Shown here: positions 49,430-60,272 of the stretch, one piece after another
Layout of the letters: each line of letters opens with the position of its first letter
Position numbering within the stretch: position 1 is the stretch's first letter
DNA from: Sympetrum striolatum
Lineage: Eukaryota; Arthropoda; Insecta; Odonata; Libellulidae
Direction of reading: 5' to 3'
Assembly: GCA_947579665.1 (NCBI GenBank)
Contig: OX388344.1
Span: forward strand, 9,666,346-9,730,345
DNA length: 64,000 nt
The notes under the pieces: model-generated
What the model saw: the letters and a program-made list of their open reading frames with translations, nothing else
Told to the model about the DNA's origin: nothing
Databases searched by the model: none
Program-made: the position numbers and the translations under genes

Positions 49430-51000
49430 TTTCTGAAGTGGTCGTTTAATATTGATGAAAAATAAAAGGCGTGGATTAAAATTAATTACGGTCAGAATAT
49501 TAAAAATATATACTTAATGTACTTTGGAATTAAAAGAGATCGTTTGACATTATTCGATCTTTCATAACCTAAAATAATTTAATCGATTTTAAATGAAAAC
49601 AATAAAGAGTCAAAGATAGATAAAAACGGACGCGGCGGCGCGCGGGTCTTTTGAATTTAAAATTTACGATAATAATTGATTGAATTTGAAAAAAAAAGTT
49701 TTGAAAATGAATAAATAAATAATTAATTAAGAACATATAATTAAAAAAATAATACATACGCGTAGTTGCCTAGTCCTAGGTTAAAATAAGAGTTATAAGC
49801 TTAGAGGCATACTTGGGCTTTTATATTTAGGGCAGCAATCCCTTGGGGAGTTCCACATACTTCGGAAGAGCTCGGAAGGTCCTTGAGGAAGAGGATCATT
49901 TATAACAGCTTCTTTTGGCACTGTTTCAATTGGCTTGAGTTTGCCCCAATAAATGCCCTTCATAGACGTTATTTTCGGAACTTTTAAAATGTTTTTGTAG
50001 TCATTCTCTCGAACGCAACTAATTAGTATAATATGGTGGGAGAACAGAATTTTGTCAATCCGGGTTTCGCGTGCGTCAGTATTGATCTGATCATCCTATT
50101 GAGTAACAGAATTTTACGCTATCAAATTTGAATTTATTTACCGAAAATATAATTAATCAAGATAATATATTGGATTTTTTATAAATGTTTATGGAATTAT
50201 GACTCCGCTGATTTACTGTCCCAATTCAGAAAGTGAGACTATAATCGTTGAGAAGTTTGAATCTTTATCGTTTCGCAGTAGTTTTCTGTTCTTCTCAAGT
50301 ATACGGAATGAATGTTAAGCTCAGTACTTCTCTCACCAGAATAACATTCATTATTACCGGAATCGTTTGTAATTTTAAATTTGAGTGATACTTTTTTCAG
50401 GAATATTATTCAACTTTGAAGAATCGGTATTGAGAGCCTTATTTAGTCAATCATTCATAACATTTTTTCACAAACGAATCTCTGAGAATCGGATTAAATT
50501 TTAGTGAAACATTTATCCAAATTCTAAGGATTAAATTTCTGAATTGATTCTCCGATTGATACTCCTTATAAAGTTAACCAGTTTTAGTCGAAAAACATTT
50601 AAATTTTCGACCGAAATTTCGCGTTTATGCTCTTTTTCGTATATTTCATGATGAATTGGAAAGTTTTTATCAAATTTGGTTTAACCTCGTCGACATCTAT
50701 AATACGTGAACCAATATTATTACGTTTTTCGAACTTTGTGTATTCTTAGGCGAAAAAGGTAAATTTTCTACTGGACTATAGCATGTTTCACCGTTTTTTC
50801 GTAAATATTTTGATAAATAGATAAATCTTGTATTATTTCAATGGATCTTTTCAATAGCTATACAACCGGATCTAGGCAAGTTCCGCCGATATAATGATTT
50901 TAATACTGTACCGATAATTGGGTTTATATTAATGTTTTGACTTTTAGTTTATAATAAAAAAATAAGAACTCCTAAAGAATATTCCTAGTAATACTGCGTC
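49430..51000. other. Intron-like AT-rich sequence
   Basis: This lies between two exons of the plus-strand gene. A stretch at 50,240-50,590 is duplicated, with heavy divergence, at 52,006-52,340. No other feature was found, apart from a short CG-rich string (GGACGCGGCGGCGCGCGGG) near 49,628. Confidence 0.4.
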
Positions 51001-51013
51001 TCTTTATTTTCAG

Positions 51014-51160
51014 GTATCCAATATTTGGAATGATCCTGCTCTGATAAATACTCCGCTGGTTTTTCTCACCGATTGGGAAAGTGAATCTCTGTGGCCAGTG
51101 AAAGTCACGATCAAGGTCACGAGACAGCTGATTATCTAAAAGTTGGTAAACAAGGATAAG
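51014..51160 (+). CDS. Last coding exon of the same gene
   Basis: An acceptor CTCTTTATTTTCAG ends at 51,013. From 51,014 phase 0 gives 41 codons (VSNIWNDPALINTPLVFLTD, then LWPVKVTIKVTRQLII) to a TAA at 51,137. The combined product of the three exons is 120 residues of C-terminus with no interruption. After the stop, a very good donor AAG|GTGAGT follows 51,160, so the transcript may have an intron in its 3' UTR. Otherwise the stop may be a recent truncation of a longer frame. A degenerate relative is at about 51,420-51,480. Confidence 0.6.
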
Positions 51161-51289
51161 GTGAGTTGATTTTTATATTGATGTTTTTGAAAATTTGAAT
51201 GGAAAAATGTTATTGATAATCTCCCATTCCAGTGCTTAACCCTGAATTAGTCCCGTAAAAAAATATACATAATTTTTCTCTTGGGGAAA

Positions 51290-53700
51290 AAATGTCCACA
51301 TTATTCTCTGAATTTTTAAGACCTCTTTCAAGGGTAAATCATTGGATTAAATGTATTGTAGTTCATGAATGGTTATTTAAAAAAATAAATGTATCGATAT
51401 TTTTCCCATTAAGAATTGAACTGAAGAACTGGAATTCGGTTAAACTGAAGGTCACGGAACAGTTGTTTGTTTTGTTGTAACGAGGCACTTTCTTTTTACC
51501 CATTCGCGAAAGCACTTCGCCTTTGCTTTGACCTTCTTTATCAGAACTACTCTTGCTTTCAAAACATCTCTATTTCAAAACATTTACATTTGTTGAATCA
51601 TCGATGTAAATTTCAAACTTTAATTTCCGACATTTAGAATAGAATTTAGAAGTAATTCAGTCGTTGATCATGTTTGAACGGATAATAAGGAATTAAGAAT
51701 GAGTAATTTTTTTAATTGGTCACTGATGTGTGTACTTTCGTTTTGAATTACTACTTAAGCATCAGCTTTACTTTCCCTACCTTTTTAATTAATAATGCAT
51801 TGACTTACGAGATATCACTATCGGTTATCCTAACGTATTTCGTGATTCAAATTCAGTGGCGAGTCTAGTGTTACATACTATTACTTTACTCATAATCTAC
51901 AGGAAATAATTAACTGGAGTTTTTATCGTCATTATTGCTATGCTGATTTTCCGTACACATTCAGTGAAAATTGAAGCACCGTTCGTGTGACAAGATCAAG
52001 GAGCTTGAATTTTTATCGCTTCTCAAAGGGTTTTCAGTTCTTCTCAAGTGTATGAAATAAGACCTTAAGTTCAATATCTCTCTCATCAGAATTATGTGTA
52101 TTTCTTACCAAATAACTTTATAATTTAATAATGAGATGTGCTATTTGAGGAATTTTTATTCAATTTGGAAAAAAGCAGTCTTAAGAAAACAATCAAATAA
52201 TGGTAATCTTTTTCCGTAAATGATTGTATATTCATAAGTTTAGAATTGTGTCAAATAATAATTCTCATCTTAAAGAATGAATTTCTGAATCTCTCTGATT
52301 GATATTTTGCGTGAATTTTACCAGATTTAAATAATAATAATTAAAGGAGATATGTTCCCAAAGTAACTTATTTCCTCATTCAACAAATTAATAATTTCAT
52401 CGCGTATATGCTCCTGGCTATGAAATAATATACTTAATTCTTATTAAAAAACGATCGAAATGAAGTTTGACTTAGTGAAGGAAAGCGTGCAACTTAACCA
52501 AAGCGTTGTAGAGTAAGCAAAAAAGTGACTTGTTCAGGATTCGAACCAAGGTTTTCCAATTTCCAGGACGTGGCTCGGAGGTATATTGGATAGAATCCTA
52601 GTAGTTAGAATACCACAATTTAGTCAAACGTAGTTTAATGATTATTTTCTTTCGATACATTATCAATTTTCATTTTCAATTTTTTTCTAAAGGTTCGAGG
52701 AGAGCTCTAATCTATTTTTATCTTTATTGCCCAGGAGATCACCTCAATCAAAAGCTAATGGTGCAGAGAAAAACCATCACTGAAGATGCTCATGTAGACG
52801 CCGGAATTCCAACTTACTGAGAATAGAATGAGAATTAATGAGAGAGAATTGAGGTAATGAGAATTTTCAATTACTCTGAAACACTGTACTTCGCCTTATG
52901 GATTTGAAAAATATTTCGTGTTTCTTACATCGAATTCTGTTACATTATTTTAACATTGGCAAATTACGTCCGTGCTATTGAATTATAATCGAAATGATTT
53001 AGCCTAACTTGGTGGTACGCCATTGAAAATAAATAAAATAATAACACTCTTTGCACTACCTTCTATTAAAAAAATTACGATCTGATTGTCAATGCTTAGT
53101 AAAAACACAGTTTATAAACTACAAAGTGATTTTATTCCTATCCTACGAAATAATTACTACATTGATACATTGATAGCTGTAGCTTATGGTTTTTGCTTTC
53201 CGATACTAAATTCTGTTGTAAATTCAGATTTTTAATCGATAAGGTATATTACAATTATTATCAAAATTATCCTGAAACTTACTTACATATTGACTACAAA
53301 ATAACATGCAAAGTTTTGGGTACTTGCTAGACCTAATTTGGTTAGATTTTATGAGCAAGTCATAGCTCAGTTTCAATCGGATTTTCAAGGTATAATTACG
53401 CATTCTAAATAGATGCCAATGACTTCGTTTTCGAGAATTTACTTTGCTATTGTTTTTCACGGTTCTATTAACGACTTTTAGAAAAAATCGGTAATTCAGT
53501 CGTGTGTCTTTCCGTTCGTACGATAGCTAGGAATAAAGAATCTGTTATTTTTTAATCAGTCATTAATGAGTTCTCTGTAACTTTGAATTACAACTTAGGA
53601 TAGAGTTTTGTACCTTCTTAAATATTCTTCAATTGTTTTAGGAGAAATCACTAACGGCAACCATAAAGAAAATCGAGTTTTCAAATTCATTGGAGAGTCC
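51290..53700 (+). pseudogene. Decayed tandem duplicates of the exon region
   Basis: Several parts repeat the gene upstream. Near 51,420-51,480 the end KLKVTEQLFVLL* resembles the last exon's IKVTRQLII*. 52,006-52,340 matches 50,240-50,590. 52,490-52,860 matches 48,490-48,905, including a broken exon after the acceptor TTTTTCTAAAG (52,692) with CAGAGAAAAACCATCAC and the downstream GGTAATGAGAATTTTCAATTA. 53,460-53,640 matches 51,640-51,780. The duplicated exon carries stops and indels. These are old, partly overlapping duplications rather than one clean copy. Confidence 0.6.
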
Positions 53701-54622
53701 AATGGTAGAAATAATTCTTAACTTATTATAAATAACCCGCCGACAAAGATGCATTTCATTTCAGTAAATTGCAGTACTTTGTCCATTACATGCTGTGATA
53801 TTAACCCTTAATTATTTGCGTGTGGTCAATATGAAGTGTATTTCCTTCGGTAACAAAGAAACCAATGAAAGTATTTCAACCAAATTTTCGTAATGTAAAG
53901 ATGTTTGCAATGGTATAATCTGCGAATTTAGTTAAATTCGAGTAGTAAAAAGCAAGCAATTTTATCAGTGTTACCAATATTACAAAGATAATTTTTAATG
54001 ATGATCGAAACCAAATTTCAATAATTTATAAGTGCCTTTACATAAACTAATTAATTTCTAAGAATAAAAAAATACTGAACGCATCGCCAACCGAGAAAGT
54101 TTTACAAAACATATTTTTTGTGGATATTTTTAAATATTTTACCAAGCATTTTTTGAATGCAACTTAAATGATTAAAATGCTCTTAGGATTAAAAATCTTT
54201 ATTAAAGCTCACTGAGTAAATTTATAATAATGTAATTCTATTATAGTAACAAAGAATTACGCAAAAAACTTTTGAATAATTACTTTTTAAAAGTTGGTAC
54301 TTCAGTTTTGTGCAGTTTATAGGCTGGATAAAGGTTATTTATAAATAAATATAAATAAAGGTAAATTTATAACAGCTTAGTTAAAATAATATTACTACGC
54401 CAAAAATTTAGCATCATAAAAAATACTTTCATTATATAAAACTAATATAGGTAACACTGATAAGGATAAAAGTCCCATTTTGAGGTATGACTTATCGTTT
54501 TGGCATAGTTTGGAAACCACTTCGAGGTAACCTATTAAAATGTCGACTCATTTATAAGCTGTCGGAATCCCGATATGTTAAAATGTATTTTCCACGGACG
54601 GATGGTACTTCTTAGCTGTTAT

Positions 54623-56853
54623 CAGTGGCGCAGCCAGGATTTGCCAATGGGGGGGTCAAAGGAAACGAAAAATGCCTAACTTACAGGGGCTAGTGTATTC
54701 ATGCCCGTTACTTACTGCAAATATGTATGTCAATTCTTTCAAAAACTAAATGCATTGAAAACTAGAGGATTTAACGCTTATATGGCCAACTTATTAATCT
54801 TTCCAACATAGTAGTTTACATAACCGAACTTTTGGAAACTTATCATAAGTGTTATTTGGATTTCTAGTTTGAATACGTCCAATATCTATTAAAAAGTCAT
54901 TTGTTCTATGCTGAAGTTTTTTAGTGTTGTAGATACAGACTTCCCGAATCTTTGAGAGTTCTTTCTTTCAAGAGGTTGCTAAGCGTGAGATGAAAAAAAT
55001 TAGTAACTATTATTTGGCAAGGGACATAAAACTTAATATCCACTCATAAATGGGTGGAAAGAACTGTGCAAAATTCCACTTTACAAGTTTTTTTAATACC
55101 GCGACCGGTTTCGGACGTTAGCAGGTCAGCAGGTTTCTAAGGAGTGAATTCATCCCTTGTTTTTAAAATTAACTCCTCTTCTAAGAAACAAAATATAATT
55201 TTTATCAGATGGTTTCGCTTTGTTAAAAAATCATTTATATCAGAATTTTCTGGTACGCTTACAATTAAGTCTCATTTCGTTATTTATGTATTAGCTAAGT
55301 AATCAATTAAATGTGTCACAAACCGAGCATGAAAAATTCGGCTGCATTAAAAATACAGTATACTCATGATTATTGTTGATATTATAATTGAATTTGCAGA
55401 ATTAAAGTTACATACCAAGGTGAAAAAATGAAGTTGTCAACTTAAAATTATTTAGACTACTTAATAGTTAGGTTGCAATACCAGCAGAGAGCTGACGCAA
55501 ACCTAGTATTACGCACTGTGTTCAAAGAAAAACAAATTCATGAATTGAAATTTTGAAGGGGTATTGCATGACCACATGGTTGACAGGATAAGTCATGAGA
55601 TTCGTTGGATTCTATTACCAGAGAAAAATTGGCTGCATCGAAAAGGAAGCTAGAGGATTTAAATCACAGTTTTAACAATTTATAAAATTTAATTCAGTCA
55701 TCAAGTCACAGTTCCAATATATATGTGCGTAACTTACGCGCACAATACTTTTCAGCTGACTGATTTGCTTCCAAATGGTATATTATTAATAATATCATAG
55801 CAAATAAATTTTTACTGATATCTTTTATTGCTCCAATACTTTTTCAAATTTCTACGGAAATTCAGTTAGTGAAAAATTTTGTAAATATACATCAAATTCA
55901 AAAAATAAAGATCAGTATATTTTCTATCATCCCGAGTAATGAAGAGTCTACTGTGCAAACTTTTAATCGTCCAGAATGCAAAATAAAGGAACAAGTATCT
56001 TTGCAGTTGTCGCTAAACTCGTCTTGAGATGTGCCCTCTGATAACAGCCTTGAAATAAGACAATCCTAATTTATGCATATAATAATGATTATTTCACAAA
56101 AAAACAATTAGAAATTAACTTACGTTTTTTTCGATAGCGGCCTCGAGCTGTTAGCGGACTGTGAAAACAATTTTCGGATGACCATCTGTATGTACCTTGT
56201 GAAATCCAAGCTAAAATATCTTCTTACTAAACTCTCTCTTCTAAACTAAAGCTTCGAACTGTTCACTGTGAATTTCTCAAAAGCACTCACGAGCCTAGTT
56301 TTGCATTCACAACCTTAAAAGAGTAACATGCAGAAGATCTTACTGAGCTTTTATTAATCTGTTTGTTCCTCAATCGTAATATTAATCTCTGTTTTCAGGG
56401 GGCAAGTTTCGAATTACTTCTCGAGAGTTCCCTTGTAATTTTTCGAGGAGTAAACAAATCAGAACTTTCGAATTTTTCTCATGGGAATCTTATCTTATGG
56501 CGTGAGTTATCTAACTAAAATATAGGCTTAAGAAGTGCACGCGTTGAACATTGTGCACGAAACACTCGTATAATAGCGTCCCATTGATATCGATGTCGAA
56601 TCTAGGCCTACTCTGCTACCGAAAACATCACCTTAACTGAAATCGGAGCCATATTTACGGGTACGCGAAGCTTTCGCTGAATTTATCAAGCAAACACATG
56701 ACAAGCAGTGTATCTGTAAGACTTGCGTGATAACCCCCCCTTAGCGAGGGGGGGTTTTGTACTCTTCAGCAGAAATAAAAGTACAAAGCTAGTCATAGGA
56801 CTTGACTCTTGGGGGGGTTTGAACCCCTAAAACCCCCCCTCGCTGCGCCACTG
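54623..56853. mobile_element. Non-autonomous hAT-like DNA transposon
   Basis: The 2,231-bp element begins CAGTGGCGCAGCCAGG and ends GCTGCGCCACTG. The 12-bp TIR CAGTGGCGCAGC is perfect and is followed by G-rich/C-rich subterminal tracts. It is flanked by an exact 8-bp duplication, GCTGTTAT, at 54,615-54,622 and 56,854-56,861. Eight-bp duplications and CAG...CTG ends are the hAT hallmark. No transposase-sized ORF exists, so it depends on a partner elsewhere. A C7/G7 hairpin sits inside the right end at 56,732-56,754. The intact duplication suggests it is fairly young. Confidence 0.92.
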
Positions 56854-57112
56854 GCTGTTATATTACCATATTTCTTTATTTGGTTGCTAGAACAATATTT
56901 CCTTGCATTGTTAAGCCAAATTAAAACATATATTATAAAAGGTAGAAATGAATAGCTGAATTTTCAATCTACTTCTGTGTATATAATGATACAGTCTAGG
57001 TATTAATATTATTGTTTTCCTTGGAACTATGCTTATATTTACTTTTCTATTCAAAAAAAATAATTCGATAGGAAATTAAAGATTCATTTCCTTAATTTCC
57101 CTTCCATAGGAC

Positions 57113-57275
57113 TTCATGGTGCTCTTCAAAAAGCAGGAAAAAGACTTCACGGCCCAAGCGAAAGAAGAGGGAAGAAGTTGCACAGCGCATCCAGGGGCGA
57201 GAAAGAGTTGAGGTCCTCCCCAAACCACGAAAGCATCGCTCTACCCCGGAAGACGATTCAGAAGTGAATTACATT
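57113..57275 (+). CDS. Possible exon with very basic product
   Basis: A textbook acceptor (CCTTAATTTCCCTTCCATAG) ends at about 57,110. The following GC-richer stretch has one frame open for more than 50 codons with a lysine/arginine-rich run (SRKKTSRPKRKKREEVAQRI) and a later acidic end (TPEDDSEV). A weak donor GAA|GTGAAT is possible near 57,262. Another frame is open for 33 codons from the same acceptor. No in-phase partner was found. It may be the next exon of the gene that ends at 51,160, used after its 3' UTR donor. Confidence 0.3.
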
Positions 57276-57800
57276 TTTTTTCTTCCGAGTCAAAATATAT
57301 TTTCAATTATGTATATTATAATATTTTTAAGGCCTGAATTTGCATAGTGTTCTATGACCTGATTTTTATTTAATATGGATTTAAAAATCTTTGCGCTCTT
57401 AACCAAACAATCGCAGAATGTATAGATTTGTTACGATGTGTCAGGCAGGGATATGAATAATTTATAGATTCTGTACCCTTACTTTGAATTACCCATATTT
57501 GTCTTGATGTCTGATTTGGAAGATGAACAAGAAGTGAAAAAAAATATGTTTCACCCGAGCCAAACTATATTTTCAATTATATATAGTCTACAAGTTTGTA
57601 AGGCAGGAATTTGTATAGTGTTCCATGTCTTTAAATGTATATAATATATACAAAAATTGCGCCCTTAGCCAAACCAACTATTGTTGAATGTATAGACATA
57701 TTACAATGTGTAAGGCGGGGATATGTATGAATTATGAACTTTGTACCTTTACATTCAATTACCCCTATTTTACCTATTGTCTAAATCAGAAGAAAGAATA
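57268..57800. repeat. Two tandem ~270-bp repeat units
   Basis: 57,268-57,538 and 57,540-57,800 are diverged direct repeats. Shared strings include ATATTTTCAATTAT, GAATGTATAGA and GGGATATG, and both end near a run of ATTACCC. A third, partial unit resumes at 59,843 (GTCAGGTGGGGATATGAAGAATTAATAG), after the G-rich minisatellite. Confidence 0.7.
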
Positions 57801-58059
57801 AAGAATGAATGATGGGAGGTGGTTATGGTAGAGGAAGGGAAGGAAGCAACTGATTGGGAGAGGGGCGGATCTGAGTGCATAGTGGGCGTTACAGAGAAAG
57901 GGATTGTATTGGGAAGGGCAGAGGATTCGAAGTCGATGGGCCATAAAGTTGGGAATGGGTGTAAGGGTCTAGGTGAAGCAGTGGCAAGGAAATGTGGGAA
58001 AGATTGGGATAGCGAGAGGGATAGCGAGAGGGATAGGGTGGTTGGCTTTCGAGGGTGGG

Positions 58060-59820
58060 AAAGGAGTAGGGAGCTTAGAGGGAGGGATGGGAGCGGGTGG
58101 GTTAGAGGGTGGGGTGGGAGTGGGTGGGCTAGAGGGTGGGATGACAGCGGGTGGGTTAGAGGGTGGGGTGGGAGTGGGTGGGCTAGAGGGTGGGATGGGA
58201 GCGGGTTGGGTAGAGGGTGGGGTAGAGGGTGGGAGGGGAGCGGGTTTGGTAGAGGGTGGGGTAGAGGGTGGGAGGGGAGCGGGTGGCGTAGAGGGTGGGG
58301 TAGAGGGTGGGATGGGAGCGGATGGGTTAGAGGGTGGGGTGGGAGTGGGTGGGCTAGAGGGTGGGATGGGAGCGGGTTGGGTAGAGGGTGGGGTAGAGGG
58401 TGGGAGGGGAGCGGGTTGGGTAGAGGGTGGGGTTGAGGGTGGGAGGGGAGTGGGTGGGTTAGAGGGTGGGATGGGAGCGGGTTGGGTATAGGGTCGGGTA
58501 GAGGGTGGGGTAGAGGGTGGGATGGGAGCGGGTTGGGTATAGGGTCGGGTAGAGGGTGGGGTAGAGGGTGGGATGGGAGCGGGTTGGGTAGAGGGTGGGG
58601 TAGAGGGTGGGAGGGGAGTGGGTGGGTTAGAGGGTGGGGTGGGGGTGGGTGGGCTAGAGGGTGGGATGGGAGCGGGTTGGGTATAGGGTCAGGTAGAGGG
58701 TGGGGTAGAGGGTGGGAGGGGAGCGGGTTGGGTAGAGGGTGGGGTGGGGGTGGGTGGGCTAGAGGGTGGGATGGGAGCGGGTTGGGTATAGGGTCGGGTA
58801 GAGGGTGGTAGGGGAGCGGGTTGGGTAGAGGGTGGGGTAGACGGTGGGGTAGACGGTGGGAGGGGAGCGGGTTGGGTAGAGGGTGGGGTTGAGGGTGGGA
58901 GGGGAGTGGGTGGGTTAGAGGGTGGGATGGGAGCGGGTTGGGTATAGGGTCGGGTAGAGGGTGGGGTAGAGGGTGGGATGGGAGCGGGTTGGGTATAGGG
59001 TCGGGTAGAGGGTGGGGTAGAGGGTGGGATGGGAGCGGGTTGGGTAGAGGGTGGGGTAGAGGGTGGGAGGGGAGTGGGTGGGCTAGAGGGTGGGATGGGA
59101 GCGGGTTGGGTATAGGGTCAGGTAGAGGGTGGGAGGGGAGTGGGTGGGGTAGAGGGTGGGATGGGAGCGGGTTGGGTAGAGGGTGGGGTAGAGGGTGGGA
59201 GGGGAGTGGGTGGGGTAGAGGGTGGGATGGGAGCGGGTTGGGTAGAGGGTGGGTTAGAGGGCGGGGTGGGGGTGGGTGGGCTAGAGGGTGGGATGGGAGC
59301 GGGTTGGGTATAGGGTCAGGTAGAGGGTGGGGTAGAGGGTGGGAGGGGAGCGGGTTGGGTAGAGGGTGGGGTAGAGGGTGGGAGGGGAGTGGGTGGGTTA
59401 GAGGGTGGGGTGGGGGTGGGTGGGCTAGAGGGTGGGATGGGAGCGGGTTGGGTATAGGGTCAGGTAGAGGGTGGGGTAGAGGGTGGGAGGGGAGCGGGTG
59501 GGTTAGAGGGTGGGGTGGGGGTGGGTGGGCTAGAGGGTGGGATGGGAGCTGGTTGGGTATAGGGTCGGGTAGAGGGTCGGGTAGAGGGTGGGGTAGAGGG
59601 TGGGAGGGGAGCGGGTTGGGTAGAGGGTGCGGTTGAGGGTGGGAGGGGAGTGGGTGGGTTAGAGGGTGGGGTGGGGGTTGGTGGGCTAGAGGGTGGGATG
59701 GGAGCGGGTTGGGTATAGGGTCGGGTAGAGGGTGGGGTAGAGGGTGGGAGGGGAGCGGGTGGGGTAGATGGGGTGGGAATGGGTGGGGAAGAGGAGGGGT
59801 TAGAGGCTGTGGTTTGAACG
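58060..59820 (+). repeat. G-rich, strand-asymmetric minisatellite
   Basis: About 1.76 kb is built from 12-15-bp motifs such as GGGTAGAGGGTG and GGGATGGGAGC. These combine into higher-order units, for example a 51-bp unit repeated at 58,461 and 58,512. The plus strand has almost no C and dense GGG runs, so it has high G-quadruplex potential. Most spacings are multiples of three, so several frames stay open and produce long artificial ORFs rich in Gly, Trp and Arg. The variant GGGTATAGGGTCGGG puts TAG into one frame. I do not call these ORFs genes. Confidence 0.95.
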
Positions 59821-59899
59821 GGTGGGGTGTTGGTGGAGGGATATATGTCAGGTGGGGATATGAAGAATTAATAGAATTTGTACTTTTACGTTGAATATT

Positions 59900-60270
59900 A
59901 GCATTAAATTAACATGAACAGGACTTCGCTTCATAAAAGCTCGTCAATTAAACGAAATGAGACAAGAAATAGAAAAACACAAGCAAATACTTGGTAAAAG
60001 TAGTAAAAATTCTAAGTCGAAAACACTTAAAAAAAGATCATATGTTGATATGAAAATGTTGATTTTAATCTCAATATTTTAAATATCGATTACCAAAGTT
60101 CATTAATGGTTTCATTGTCTTAAATGGTTGGGTTTTCTTCCCCGTAAATTTTAAATGGGCCAATATTTCCCATATATATTCGTATGAAAGTTCGACAATA
60201 CCTTTGTCGTTAGGGAATAATTTATGCCCTCAAAGTCAGAGCAATTAGTCTAAAAATATTCTACGTCCAT
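59900..60270. other. Short AT-rich interval
   Basis: Nothing recognisable lies between the G-rich array with its flanking repeat and the 3' end of the LINE. Confidence 0.4.
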
Positions 60271-60272
60271 GA

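Noticed and set aside
58060..59820. Telomeric or subtelomeric repeat
   Set aside because: The G-rich strand lacks TTAGG or TTAGGG units and is flanked by ordinary sequence on both sides.
57819..59894. Long Gly/Trp/Arg-rich ORFs (up to 232 codons)
   Set aside because: They are open in overlapping frames only because the minisatellite spacing is a multiple of three. Composition is fixed by the repeat.
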